Source: an uncultured Flavobacteriales bacterium
GTDB lineage: Bacteria; Bacteroidota; Bacteroidia; Flavobacteriales; Crocinitomicaceae
Reading direction: 5' to 3'
DNA: 62,730 nucleotides
Assembly: GCA_946479285.1 (NCBI GenBank)
Contig: CAMLFH010000027.1
Span: 1-62,730 of the forward strand
The notes beneath the pieces were generated by a model. That model ran no database searches. It had not been told where the DNA came from and saw nothing but the letters and a program-made list of their open reading frames with translations. This document shows, in pieces, positions 27,058 to 36,419 of the stretch. How positions within the stretch are numbered: position 1 is the first letter of the stretch; each line of letters begins with the position of its first letter. The position numbers and the translations under genes are program-made.

Positions 27058-28154
27058 TACTTATTCATCGCAGTTATAATCTCAGTTACTTCCTGATCCG
27101 TTAATACCGGGCTTATTGGTAAGCTGAGTACCGTTTCATGTATTTTTTCAGTAATTGGGAAGGAATCATTGTTCCATTCCCGATAAGCCGGTTGCTTATG
27201 TGGTGGAATCGGGTAATGGATCATCGTTTGGATTTCATTTGCCAGCAGGTATTCCTGCAACTGACTGCGATTTTCTGTGCGGACAACAAACAAGTGCCAC
27301 ACATGTTCTAACGGATCAGCCGGCTCTTCCGGAAGCTGTATTTTATCGTTGCGGATTTCCTTCAAATATCTTTGAGCAATTTCTCTTCTCCTGTTATTTT
27401 CGACATCCAAAAAAGGTAATTTCACAGTTAACAATCCTGCCTGAAGTTCGTCCAGCCGGCTATTAACTCCTTTCACCAAATTCTGATACTTTTTTTGCGA
27501 ACCGTAATTTCCAAGAATTCTTACCATTGAGGCAAGTTCGTCGTCGTTTGTGGTTACAGCTCCCCCATCACCCAAACACCCTAAATTTTTACCCGGATAA
27601 AAGCTAAAACCGGATGCATGGCCCAAATTACCTGTCTTTTTTCCCTGATACACTGCACCGATGGCCTGTGCATTGTCTTCCACACACAAAAGGTTCTTTT
27701 CTGCGATCAAACCAGCTAATTCTTCAGACCAGGAAGCTCGTCCGTATAAATGAACATTCAAAATCACCTTTGTCCTGTCCGTAATCCTATTTTTTGCAAC
27801 GGAAACGTCCAGGTTCATGGTTTGCAAATCCGGTTCCACCAAAACAGGGATTAATCCATTTTCCGAAATAGCCAGGATGGATGCTATATAAGTATTCGAC
27901 GGAACAAGAACTTCATTTCCGGCTTCTATTTTCCCTAATTGCAGGTATGCTTTCAAAATTAAAGTCAGGGCATCCAATCCATTAGCAACCCCAATTGCAT
28001 GTTTTACACCGCAATATGCCGCCAGTTCTTCTTCAAACTGTTTGACCATTTGCCCCTGAACATACCACCCCGAATCAATTAAGTCCGTACTTTTTTGGAT
28101 CAGTAACTCACGATGCTGTGCATTGATTTTTTGAAGATCGAGAAATTTAATCAT
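27054..28154 (-). CDS. DegT/DnrJ/EryC1/StrS sugar aminotransferase, probably dTDP-3-amino-3,6-dideoxyhexose aminotransferase
   Basis: 366 residues. PLP-dependent, fold type I. The Schiff-base Lys is K189 in FSFYPGKNLGCLGDGGA, and VEDNAQAIGA (158-167) supplies the ring-stacking and Asp contacts. NGLDALTLILKA and VPSNTYIASILAI are also family features. Because the next two genes on the strand are an acyltransferase and a FdtA-type ketoisomerase, the likely substrate is dTDP-3-keto-6-deoxyhexose with glutamate as amino donor (FdtB/QdtB role). Start ATG at 28154 overlaps the acyltransferase by eight bases. Confidence 0.9.
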   Translation of the reverse strand: MIKFLDLQKINAQHRELLIQKSTDLIDSGWYVQGQMVKQFEEELAAYCGVKHAIGVANGLDALTLILKAYLQLGKIEAGNEVLVPSNTYIASILAISENGLIPVLVEPDLQTMNLDVSVAKNRITDRTKVILNVHLYGRASWSEELAGLIAEKNLLCVEDNAQAIGAVYQGKKTGNLGHASGFSFYPGKNLGCLGDGGAVTTNDDELASMVRILGNYGSQKKYQNLVKGVNSRLDELQAGLLTVKLPFLDVENNRRREIAQRYLKEIRNDKIQLPEEPADPLEHVWHLFVVRTENRSQLQEYLLANEIQTMIHYPIPPHKQPAYREWNNDSFPITEKIHETVLSLPISPVLTDQEVTEIITAMNKY

Positions 28155-28617
28155 TGATTTTGCGAATAAATTTTGCCGGATTTCCCATCCAGAGTTCTCC
28201 GGCAGGAATATTTTTCGTGACTAATGACCCGGCACCAATCATCGCATTTTTACCAATAGTGATTCCGCCTAAAATAACAGCCCCTGCACCGATAGAAGCA
28301 TTTTCTTCAACTAGTGTTTTTTGAAATGCGTCAGGATATTTCTTCGAGCGTGGAAATTTATCGTTCGTGAAAGTAACATTCGGCCCTACAAATACATTAT
28401 CATTCAAAACAATACCATCCCACAAATAAACCCCGCTTTTTATGGTGCAGTTATTTCCAATAATGACTTCATTTTCGATAAAAGTGTGGCAATTAATGTT
28501 GCAATTCTTCCCGATTTGTGCTCCGGATAAAATCACCGCAAACTGCCAAATAATCGTCTCTTCACCAATCTGATTACTTTGAACTTCCGCAGTGTGATGT
28601 ATTGTTACGTTTTTCAT
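28147..28617 (-). CDS. Left-handed beta-helix sugar N-acetyltransferase (FdtC/QdtC/WbpD-like)
   Basis: 156 residues of hexapeptide repeats (IGEETIIWQFAVILSGAQIG, IGNNCTIKSGVYLWDG, IGAGAVILGGITIGKNAMIG). The VFVGPNVTFTNDKFPRS segment is typical of the nucleotide-sugar N-acetyltransferases of this class. It likely transfers acetyl from acetyl-CoA onto the 3-amino group made by the neighbouring aminotransferase. It overlaps that gene by eight bases and the ketoisomerase by four, which fits a three-step cassette. Confidence 0.9.
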   Translation of the reverse strand: MKNVTIHHTAEVQSNQIGEETIIWQFAVILSGAQIGKNCNINCHTFIENEVIIGNNCTIKSGVYLWDGIVLNDNVFVGPNVTFTNDKFPRSKKYPDAFQKTLVEENASIGAGAVILGGITIGKNAMIGAGSLVTKNIPAGELWMGNPAKFIRKIND

Positions 28618-29006
28618 TGCATGGATTTGAAATCTGCGTAACTACGAATATAGTCCTTTTCATCATAATCAGAATTAGTCAGCACCAATTGCACTGCTGT
28701 ATGCGAATAAGACATTTCATGCCAGGTCAGCGCAGGTAAATAAAGTCCTTCATGCGGGTCTTTTAATGTAAACTGTTTTTTAGAACCATCCAATCCTTCG
28801 GTCGTCACTTCAATAATGCCTGAAAGAGCTATCAAAATCATTTCCGTATGATAATGCGCATGTCTTCCACGGGTGATTCCATCCGGAGTAAAATAGGTCC
28901 AAAATGTCCGCTTAATTTCAAAAGGAACTTCCTGGTTTGATTGACCAATTGACAAATATCCTTCGGAAGGATTTCCAATCTTTTTAAATTGAATGAGCTT
29001 TACCAT
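28614..29006 (-). CDS. dTDP-4-keto-6-deoxyglucose 3,4-ketoisomerase (FdtA/QdtA/WxcM family)
   Basis: 130 residues, a single cupin domain of the usual length. GRHAHYHTEMILIALSG carries H49, H51 and H53; a His pair at this place is catalytic in characterised FdtA. Moves the keto group from C4 to C3 of dTDP-4-keto-6-deoxyglucose, giving a galacto (Fuc3N) or gluco (Qui3N) product; which one cannot be told here. It overlaps the upstream membrane protein by 23 bases, so all four genes of the cassette are linked. Confidence 0.92.
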   Translation of the reverse strand: MVKLIQFKKIGNPSEGYLSIGQSNQEVPFEIKRTFWTYFTPDGITRGRHAHYHTEMILIALSGIIEVTTEGLDGSKKQFTLKDPHEGLYLPALTWHEMSYSHTAVQLVLTNSDYDEKDYIRSYADFKSMQ

Positions 29007-30837
29007 ACTTTTTCCGCCTGTTTAATAACTTATAATAGATCACTCTTTTATCTTCAATATTTAATGCTTTCAGATGCCATCTCTTTAATGCTTCCGGGAA
29101 TGCATGTTGTTTATTGACAATCACATACTCTATTCCAAGCTTAGACAATTGTTCATCCTGATAATCAGCAATAAATGCTTTAGATACACCCAAAGAAAAA
29201 GGCTTTAACTGATACAAATGGGATTGCCGGATGATTCCTTCATATCTAAAATCGAGTGGTTTGATCTCAATCGATGAGAAGCTTATCAATCTTGGAGAAC
29301 TGAAAGAAACTAATTCATATAACTGACCAAAGTAAACTGCATCGTTCTTCAGGTAAATATTTTGTTCGTAATTATACTGCTCAAAAAAGGCCACTTTTCT
29401 ATTGTTGAATAGTCCATAGTTGGAGGCATCAACCTGAACAGCTTCCAAGGAAGGGAAAAGGAGTTTGGGAATAAAAAGATCCACAAGGATTATAATTCCA
29501 AGAAACACAACTTTCAGGTGTTTTTTATTCAGAATGAAATAAACCAACACAACCATATAGATCACTCCAACAAACGGGTAATAAAAATTGCTCCACAATT
29601 GAACCGAATCTGTTTTGGAATAAATCAAAGCCCATGCAAAAAGCCCTGAAAAAACACCCGCCAATCCTATTAAACCAATACGCTTCAGAACATCCGGAAA
29701 GCTGCCTTTCTTTACAAAAAGAATGATCAGTAAAGGCAATACCCCAAAAAACATGTAAATCCCGGTTTTACCAATGATATTGATTCTTGTTTTTAAATCC
29801 ATTCCCGACCCGGAGTCTGTTAGGACTGAATCTTTTGATGAAAACAACCAATAAAAAACCGCGAAATAGAAGAGCAGCAGGATAAATGGGATAAGCAATG
29901 ACAGGTTTTTCCATTTAAAAACGGCCCGTTTGAATTGATAAACATACCAAAACGCTAAAACGCCAAAATATGCCGGAAATATGGGTGTGTACGAAACTGT
30001 AAATAAACAAATCAGTATGACCACCAATCTGAATTCACGGACCAGCACCTGCTGCAAAAGACATAGAAAAAACGCGTAAACGATCAACAACTTGGGGTAT
30101 GCCAGTCCGGTAAAATCACCGTATTCGTTTTTCCCAAAAAGAAAATTAAACAAGTAAGTAGATCCCGAAATCTGAATCAAAGGGACCACCAAAATAAGTG
30201 CAATCACCCAATTGGTTTTACTTTTTCGTATTCCATTACAAATATCCAGGATGCTTTGAAAAATGAGCGGGCCAAAAACAAAGAAGACAACCGCAAATAC
30301 GCTTTGGTTAGAATTTAAACGGCTTACTTTTTGAAAAATACCAATCAACCAAATATCAAAATAATGATATACCTCGGTATAGTTTTCTCCCAATCTAAAG
30401 TAATTCAGATTTTTAGTTTCAAATCCCGTGTCTACTAAATAGTTGCCCAATTTTCCATAAAAAATATAATCCGGAGCTAAATATGAATCAATTCCCAAAG
30501 GAATAATCACTGAAAAACCCAATAAAACAACTACAAACCAGCTGAAGATAAGAATCGGGCGAATATCTCTTATCAGGGAATGAAGCTGAATACTGCTTTT
30601 TAGCAATTTCCGGTTCCGTATCAATTGATAAGCAAAGAAAACAGATACCGGCAGAAAAATGGTTTTACCTCCGGTTAATACACAGGCTACTAAACTAACA
30701 AGCGTAATCAATCCGATTAAAACAAATACGCTTGAAGAATAAATCCCGGTATTTTTACCCACGAATATTCTGCCTGTAAGCGCCGCCAGCGGGAAGAGAA
30801 TTGTAACGAACAATAAACAGGTTACTACTATTTGCAT
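28984..30837 (-). CDS. Large polytopic membrane protein in the glycan locus
   Basis: 617 residues with about a dozen hydrophobic segments in residues 1-470, then a soluble tail of about 140 residues. The tail contains FEQYNYEQNIYLKNDAVYFG and ends RRKKYGKAHSI. The first large loop (DSYLAPDYIFYGKLGNYLVD, about 115-135) has acidic and aromatic residues as in GT-C enzymes. No family motif is certain. Candidate roles are GT-C glycosyltransferase, polymerase or ligase; it may pair functionally with the GT2 protein at 30871. Stop overlaps the ketoisomerase start by 23 bases. Confidence 0.78.
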   Translation of the reverse strand: MQIVVTCLLFVTILFPLAALTGRIFVGKNTGIYSSSVFVLIGLITLVSLVACVLTGGKTIFLPVSVFFAYQLIRNRKLLKSSIQLHSLIRDIRPILIFSWFVVVLLGFSVIIPLGIDSYLAPDYIFYGKLGNYLVDTGFETKNLNYFRLGENYTEVYHYFDIWLIGIFQKVSRLNSNQSVFAVVFFVFGPLIFQSILDICNGIRKSKTNWVIALILVVPLIQISGSTYLFNFLFGKNEYGDFTGLAYPKLLIVYAFFLCLLQQVLVREFRLVVILICLFTVSYTPIFPAYFGVLAFWYVYQFKRAVFKWKNLSLLIPFILLLFYFAVFYWLFSSKDSVLTDSGSGMDLKTRINIIGKTGIYMFFGVLPLLIILFVKKGSFPDVLKRIGLIGLAGVFSGLFAWALIYSKTDSVQLWSNFYYPFVGVIYMVVLVYFILNKKHLKVVFLGIIILVDLFIPKLLFPSLEAVQVDASNYGLFNNRKVAFFEQYNYEQNIYLKNDAVYFGQLYELVSFSSPRLISFSSIEIKPLDFRYEGIIRQSHLYQLKPFSLGVSKAFIADYQDEQLSKLGIEYVIVNKQHAFPEALKRWHLKALNIEDKRVIYYKLLNRRKKYGKAHSI

Positions 30838-30870
30838 ATTTAAAACTTAGATTACCACTAGCGTCTTTTG

Positions 30871-31800
30871 TTAGTGTTCCTCCCGCACCACATACTGAGG
30901 CCTGTTTCTCACTTCATCCAGAATCCGCCACAAATACTCTCCCAAAATCCCCAACCCGATCATCTGGAATGACCCGATGAATAAAACAGTAATCATTAAT
31001 GCCGACCAGCCTTGGATTTCTATTTGTCCGCTTAACTTATGGATCACAATATACACGGCGTAGATCAGGGACAATATCCCGAATAAAATACCCATGATAC
31101 TCAAAACACGTATCGGAAAAAAGGAAAATGCAATAAACGAATCAATGAACAACTTCATTTTTTTCTTAAAAGTCCATCTGCTCTTTCCAATCTTTCGTTC
31201 CTCACGAACATAGGGAATGAATGAAGTAGGGAAACCCAAATTGAACATCAGGTACAAAATATTGGTATTCTTTTCATTGATTTTTAAAACAGACTGTTTG
31301 ACTTCTTTTGCAAACATCACATAATCAAATCCGCCTTCCGGAAGATTCGAAATGGCATACTTTCGCATCAGGTGATTGAATAATTTCGAAGTCTGTTTCG
31401 AAACAAACGGATCTTTGTTATTCACACGTTGTCCGACCACTAATTTAATTCCCTGCTCGGTGTGTTTTACCATTTCCTTCATCAGCGAAACAGGATCCTG
31501 CAAATCAGCAGAGATAATAACATTCAAATCCCCATTTGCATAACTCATGCCTGCCTGGATAGCTATATAAGACCCCACATTCTTAGCAAGGCGAATAATC
31601 CGAACTTTATCCGGGTAATCCGTTTTCAAAAGTTCCAATGCTTTCCAGGTATCATCTCCGCTGCCATCATCTACAAAAACATATTCAAACGAATAGTTCA
31701 AATCAAAATCCGATTCATTTTCAAGTAATTGCTTAAATGTCACAGGGATATTCAATTCATTGAAATAACAAGGAATTATCACTGAAATTAGTTTGACCAT
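30871..31800 (-). CDS. GT2 glycosyltransferase with two C-terminal membrane helices (GtrB/DPM1-like)
   Basis: 309 residues. The N-terminal GT-A domain has SVIIPCYFNELNIPVT, FVDDGSGDDTW, NVGSYIAIQAGM and the metal-binding SADLQDP. Two C-terminal transmembrane segments (about 225-250 and 260-285) end the protein, as in polyprenyl-phosphate glycosyltransferases (GtrB, ArnC, dolichol-phosphate mannosyltransferase). It likely loads one sugar on undecaprenyl phosphate for use by a membrane GT-C enzyme, and the adjacent 617-residue protein is the obvious candidate. The gene heads the minus cassette. Confidence 0.9.
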   Translation of the reverse strand: MVKLISVIIPCYFNELNIPVTFKQLLENESDFDLNYSFEYVFVDDGSGDDTWKALELLKTDYPDKVRIIRLAKNVGSYIAIQAGMSYANGDLNVIISADLQDPVSLMKEMVKHTEQGIKLVVGQRVNNKDPFVSKQTSKLFNHLMRKYAISNLPEGGFDYVMFAKEVKQSVLKINEKNTNILYLMFNLGFPTSFIPYVREERKIGKSRWTFKKKMKLFIDSFIAFSFFPIRVLSIMGILFGILSLIYAVYIVIHKLSGQIEIQGWSALMITVLFIGSFQMIGLGILGEYLWRILDEVRNRPQYVVREEH

Positions 31801-31954
31801 AATACTAGTTTACCCGGATGGAAAGGTGAAAATAATTAAAAACGGCGATCTTTCCCTATTTTCAAAACGTTCGGCTGAACTTACCAAATATTCATTCAGT
31901 ACTTCTACTTATTTTTTAGTCGGGAAAAATGTTTCCTTCATACGCAGATGCTGT

Positions 31955-31962
31955 TAATTTTG
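31955..31962 (+). promoter_or_regulatory. Bacteroidetal -7 box directly before the amidotransferase start
   Basis: TAATTTTG is an exact TAnnTTTG match and ends four bases before the ATG at 31967, which implies a leaderless message. No clear -33 TTG is present. Confidence 0.5.
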
Positions 31963-31966
31963 TAAG

Positions 31967-33088
31967 ATGCTTGATTCTTCCTATCAACAATGCGTAAGAT
32001 GCGTGATGGATACCAGTGATCCTGACATTGAGTTCAATGAAGATGGCACCTGTAATCATTGTTCCGATTACATTTCAAGAATCAATCCGCTGTTTGATGA
32101 TCCGAAGAAAAATGAAGAAAGGGTCAGAAACCTCATCGACCAAATCAAATCCAAAGGCAGTCAAAAATCCTATGATTCCGTTATTGGGATCAGTGGTGGA
32201 GTGGACAGCTGCTACACGGCATATTATGCCAAAATAAATGGCTTGAATCCGCTGTTGGTGCATTTGGACAACGGCTGGAATACAGAATTGGCGGTTCAAA
32301 ATATTCAAACAGTTGCAGAGAAACTGGAACTCGACCTGGAAACGGTTGTTTTGGACTGGTCTGAATTTCGGGAAATTCAATTGGCATTTTTGAGATCATC
32401 CATTGTTGACATTGAAATTCCGAGTGATTTAGCCATTCCGGCGGCTTTGCATGAAATTGCGGAAAAACATGGAATCAAAACGATTTTGTCGGGAGGAAAT
32501 TATTCTTCCGAAGGAATTTTACCGCTTCAGTGGGGATATCATGTGATGAAAGACATGAAGCTCTACCGGTACATTGTCCGGAAATTCAGCAAGGTGAAAC
32601 GGAAAAAAACACCGGGATTCGGACTTTGGAAAGAGTTCTACTACAAAATGATCAAAGGAATTAAAACGTACTATCCTTTAAACTTTATCAATTACAACAA
32701 GGATGAGGCGCGTTTACTCCTGGAAAAAGAATTGGGTTGTAAGTTTCCGGAAAGAAAACACCACGAATCCCGCTACACCGGTTTTTGGCAGTCTTACATT
32801 ATGCCGGTAAAATACGGTTTTGATTATCGGTTGGCGACTTTCTCCACCCAAATATGCGCCAATCAAATCACGCGTGATGAGGCACTGGAGCAATTGGAAT
32901 CACTTCCATACAACCCAGAAACTATTGGAAGAGAGAAGGTTTTCATTTGTAAAAAGCTACAAATCTCCACGGAGGAATTTGATTCTATTCTTCAACAAAA
33001 ACCTTTAACTTATAAAGATTTTCCGAATTCAAAAAAGCGGATTAACTTCGTGTACAGTGTATATCGCTTTTTATTTCCAAACAACTAG
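31967..33088 (+). CDS. N-acetyl sugar amidotransferase, WbpG family
   Basis: 373 residues. Two Cys pairs (C9/C12 in QCVRC and C29/C32 in CNHC) probably bind zinc, and the PP-loop ATPase signature SGGVDS is at 76-81. LSGGNYSSEGI and the C-terminal YGFDYRLATFSTQICANQITRDEAL complete the family pattern. WbpG-type enzymes use ammonia to form an amidino or amide group on a nucleotide sugar, and usually need a HisH/HisF-like pair (WbpH/WbpI context) as ammonia source. Neither is encoded in this window. Divergent from the minus cassette across a 166-base gap. Confidence 0.88.
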   Translation: MLDSSYQQCVRCVMDTSDPDIEFNEDGTCNHCSDYISRINPLFDDPKKNEERVRNLIDQIKSKGSQKSYDSVIGISGGVDSCYTAYYAKINGLNPLLVHLDNGWNTELAVQNIQTVAEKLELDLETVVLDWSEFREIQLAFLRSSIVDIEIPSDLAIPAALHEIAEKHGIKTILSGGNYSSEGILPLQWGYHVMKDMKLYRYIVRKFSKVKRKKTPGFGLWKEFYYKMIKGIKTYYPLNFINYNKDEARLLLEKELGCKFPERKHHESRYTGFWQSYIMPVKYGFDYRLATFSTQICANQITRDEALEQLESLPYNPETIGREKVFICKKLQISTEEFDSILQQKPLTYKDFPNSKKRINFVYSVYRFLFPNN

Positions 33089-33090
33089 CA

Positions 33091-34023
33091 ATGACTCAGT
33101 CAAAAAAAAATATTCTTATTACCGGAGGCGCAGGTTTTATTCCTTCTTCTCTTGCTGACAGGCTCCTTCAGAACCCAAATTATTTTGTGGTTTTGGTGGA
33201 TAATTTCCTGACAGGAAAAAAAGAAAACATTCCCCAGCACGAAAACTGTAAATTCATTCACGGAGATGTCAATAATTTTGACGACATCTCTCCTATTTTC
33301 AGTCTTTACAACTTCGATTACGTTTTTCATTACGCAGCAGTTGTTGGTGTGCACCGAACGCTGGAAAACCCAATCATGGTATTGGACGATATTTATGGGA
33401 TCCGGAATATTTTAGACCTTTCAAAACGAACCGGAGTAAATCGTGTGTTTTACGCATCTTCTTCAGAAGTTTACGGAGAACCGGTTCATTTACCGCAGCA
33501 CGAAACCATTACACCTTTGAATTCGCGCCTGCCCTACGCGGTTGTTAAAAACGTAGGTGAATCTTATTTTCGGTCTTACCACCAGGAATATGGATTGGAT
33601 TATACCATTTTCCGATTCTTCAATACTTACGGCCCCAAGCAAAGCACCGATTTTGTGATGTCCCGATTCATTCGTCTGGCACTTGCAAACCAGGATATCC
33701 CGGTTTATGGTGACGGAACACAAACAAGAACTTTCTGTTTCATCGACGATCATTTGGATGCCTGCATAAAAGCCATGGAATCAAATCAGGTTGTAAACGA
33801 TGTGGCAAACATTGGAAACGGAGATATCGTAACCATTTCGGAATTAGCGGAAACCGTTATTCGTTTAACAAACTCTCATTCTAAAATTGTTCATTTGCCG
33901 CCATTGGAAGAAGGTGATATGACCCGGAGACAGCCGGATATTTCAAAAATGAACCAACTTTTGGGAAGAAGCTTCACGCCCCTTGAAACAGGAATTCAGA
34001 AAATCTTGAATAATCTGATTTAA
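33091..34023 (+). CDS. NAD-dependent sugar epimerase/dehydratase with altered glycine motif
   Basis: 310 residues of the extended SDR family. TGGAGFIPSSL replaces the third Gly of GxxGxxG by Pro18. YASSSEVYGEP gives the catalytic Ser region, LPYAVVKNVGESY the Tyr-x3-Lys pair, and FRFFNTYGPKQ and YGDGTQTRTFCFIDD the substrate-side motifs. This looks like a UDP-glucuronate decarboxylase or UDP-hexose 4-epimerase relative. It is three bases from the amidotransferase and probably acts in the same pathway. Confidence 0.87.
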   Translation: MTQSKKNILITGGAGFIPSSLADRLLQNPNYFVVLVDNFLTGKKENIPQHENCKFIHGDVNNFDDISPIFSLYNFDYVFHYAAVVGVHRTLENPIMVLDDIYGIRNILDLSKRTGVNRVFYASSSEVYGEPVHLPQHETITPLNSRLPYAVVKNVGESYFRSYHQEYGLDYTIFRFFNTYGPKQSTDFVMSRFIRLALANQDIPVYGDGTQTRTFCFIDDHLDACIKAMESNQVVNDVANIGNGDIVTISELAETVIRLTNSHSKIVHLPPLEEGDMTRRQPDISKMNQLLGRSFTPLETGIQKILNNLI

Positions 34024-34077
34024 AGGCGTAATTTGATCTGAAGTAATTCCTGTTTACTCTTTTAACAGAACCCGGAA

Positions 34078-35295
34078 ATGAAGAACGTGCTTTACTTGTC
34101 GTATGACGGCATGACTGATCCTTTGGGACAAAGCCAGGTATTGCCTTATTTGATCGGACTGAGTAAAAAAGGATTTCAATTTACGCTGATCAGTTTTGAA
34201 AAGCCGGATCGGTATTCCCAGGAAAAAAGTAAAATAGAAAGCCTGTGTATTGAACACAACATTCATTGGAAGCCGCTGATGTATACGAAAAACCCACCAG
34301 TGATCTCTACAATCATCGATATCCGGAAGATGCGGAACACAGCCTTCGCCCTTCATGAGCAGAAATGCTTTCAATTAGTCCATTGCAGAAGCTACATCAG
34401 CGCTTTGATCGGATTGAAACTGAAACGCAAAAAAGGAGTCAAACTATTGTTCGATATGCGCGGATTTTGGGCAGATGAGCGCGTGGAAGGAAAAATATGG
34501 AACATCCGAAATCCGCTTTTTAAATCCATTTATTCGTATTTCAAAAAGAAGGAACGAACCTATTTTGAGGAAAGCGATGCCATTGTGAGTTTGACTGAAA
34601 TTGGTAAAACCGAAATCTTATCGTGGAAGCTAAAGTCCGTAAATGCAGCCAAAATCAGTGTGATCCCTTGTTGCGTGGATTTAAACCTGTTTGATCCGGA
34701 AAAAACAGATCCGGAGCTGCTTTATAAGAAGAAACAGGAATATCAACTGACCGATCATTACGTGGTGGGTTATGTGGGTTCCATCGGGACCTGGTATCAG
34801 CTTCGGGAAATGCTCTTGGCTTTCAAACACATCACTCATCTAAAACCGCATGCCCTTTTTCTTTTCGTTACGAAAGAATCCCCGTCCATTATTCAAAACG
34901 AGGCCAGGGAATTGGGAATTAACCCCGATGCTATCCGGGTAGTTTCGGTAGCTCATCAAAAAGTTCCATGTTATATTTCACTCTTCGACTGCTCGATCTT
35001 TTTTATCCGGCCAAGTTTCTCCAAGAAAGCTTCTTCTCCCACAAAACAAGGTGAAATCATGGCGATGGGAATTCCGCTTATTTGCAATGCCGGAGTTGGT
35101 GACACCGATGAAATTGTCTTGCGTTATCATTCCGGTTTGGTCCTGAAAGATACCGATGAAGCAAGTCTTTCCTCCTTTTCGCTGGATTTCCCTGGTTTTG
35201 ACCGGAAACTTACCATGCAGGGCGCGAAGGAATATTTCGGATTGGAACACGGTGTTGAATCCTATTTTAAGATCTATGACCAATTTGTCGGTTGA
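34078..35295 (+). CDS. Glycosyltransferase, GT4 type
   Basis: 405 residues. The N-terminal YLSYDGMTDPLGQSQVLPYL is a familiar opening of bacteroidetal GT4 enzymes of capsule and O-antigen loci. The C-terminal half has VGYVGSIGTWYQLREMLLAF and a donor-site region SFSKKASSPTKQGEIMAMGI. Donor unknown. It follows the epimerase by 54 bases and precedes the next glycosyltransferase by 42. Confidence 0.88.
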   Translation: MKNVLYLSYDGMTDPLGQSQVLPYLIGLSKKGFQFTLISFEKPDRYSQEKSKIESLCIEHNIHWKPLMYTKNPPVISTIIDIRKMRNTAFALHEQKCFQLVHCRSYISALIGLKLKRKKGVKLLFDMRGFWADERVEGKIWNIRNPLFKSIYSYFKKKERTYFEESDAIVSLTEIGKTEILSWKLKSVNAAKISVIPCCVDLNLFDPEKTDPELLYKKKQEYQLTDHYVVGYVGSIGTWYQLREMLLAFKHITHLKPHALFLFVTKESPSIIQNEARELGINPDAIRVVSVAHQKVPCYISLFDCSIFFIRPSFSKKASSPTKQGEIMAMGIPLICNAGVGDTDEIVLRYHSGLVLKDTDEASLSSFSLDFPGFDRKLTMQGAKEYFGLEHGVESYFKIYDQFVG

Positions 35296-35337
35296 TTTTC
35301 TTTACCTAATCTCAAAAAAAAGCCCATTTTTGCTTCT

Positions 35338-36411
35338 GTGAAATCGAAAAAGCTCCATATCATTGCTCCATATCCGAAAGGCGAAGCTCCTTCTCAGCGT
35401 TTCCGGTTCGAGCAATACCTGGCTTTTTTCGAGGAACAGGATTTTGAGATCCATTATCATTCCTTTCACACAAAAAAGAGCTGGAAGAGATTGTACAAAA
35501 AAGGGCTTTTCGTTCAGAAATTCCTGGATTTGAACTACCATTTTTTACGTCGCTGGATTCTCCTATTTCGTTTGATCGGAGCGAAACACATTTTTATGCA
35601 CCGGGAAATGGCCCATTTCGGACCACCTGTTTTTGAATGGATCCTCGTTAAGATCATGCGGAGAAAATATGTCTACGATTTCGATGATGCCATCTGGATT
35701 CCCAATTACAGTTCTGCAAATGCCCGGTTTCAGAAATTGAAATGTTACCGGAAAGTTCCAACCCTCATCAAATGGGCTTCAAAAGTGAGTGCCGGAAACG
35801 ATTTTCTGGCAAAGTATGCGCTTCAATTCAATTCACAGGTCGAAGTTATTCCAACAACCATTGATATTCAAAATCAACACACACAACTCGTTAACCAGGA
35901 AAAGAAACCTTTGGTAATTGGTTGGACAGGAACACATTCCACGATGCATTACCTGGATTTCGTGATTCCGATCTTACGCAAACTGGAACAGGAATTCGAT
36001 TTTCAATTTAAGGTCATCTCCAATAAAAAACCAAATTACGACTTGAAATCATTGGTTTACCAGGACTGGAAAGAAGCAACCGAAATTAAAGACCTGGCAG
36101 AAATTCAGATCGGGATTATGCCGCTTGTTTTAGACGCCTGGTCGGAAGGAAAATGCGGGTTCAAAGCTCTTCAGTACATGGCGCTCGGAATGGCAAGTAT
36201 CGTTTCTCCGGTTGGTGTCAACACGAAGATCATTCAGCACGAAACAAACGGATTCATTGCTGAAACTTCCGAAGAATGGGAACAAGCATTACGCATCTTA
36301 CTGGAAAATGAATCGGTAAGAAAAGAATTGGGGAAAAAGGCACTTTTAACGATTCAGCAAAATTGGAGTGTGGAAGTTTGGAAAGCCAATTATCTGAAAT
36401 TATTTTATTAA
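35338..36411 (+). CDS. Glycosyltransferase, GT-B fold, GTG start
   Basis: 357 residues. Begins with GTG at 35338, five bases after a CATTTTTG box. The N-terminal Rossmann strand is KLHIIAPYPKGEAPSQRFRFEQY, and VYDFDDAIWIPNYS is typical of a subset of GT4-like enzymes. VIGWTGTHSTMHYLDFV and GIMPLVLDAWSEGKCGFKALQYMALG form the donor half. The substrate is not known. Its 3' end shares the frame-shifted region with the upstream, probably unused, codons of the next gene. Confidence 0.87.
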   Translation: MKSKKLHIIAPYPKGEAPSQRFRFEQYLAFFEEQDFEIHYHSFHTKKSWKRLYKKGLFVQKFLDLNYHFLRRWILLFRLIGAKHIFMHREMAHFGPPVFEWILVKIMRRKYVYDFDDAIWIPNYSSANARFQKLKCYRKVPTLIKWASKVSAGNDFLAKYALQFNSQVEVIPTTIDIQNQHTQLVNQEKKPLVIGWTGTHSTMHYLDFVIPILRKLEQEFDFQFKVISNKKPNYDLKSLVYQDWKEATEIKDLAEIQIGIMPLVLDAWSEGKCGFKALQYMALGMASIVSPVGVNTKIIQHETNGFIAETSEEWEQALRILLENESVRKELGKKALLTIQQNWSVEVWKANYLKLFY

Positions 36412-36419
36412 ATTCAGAT

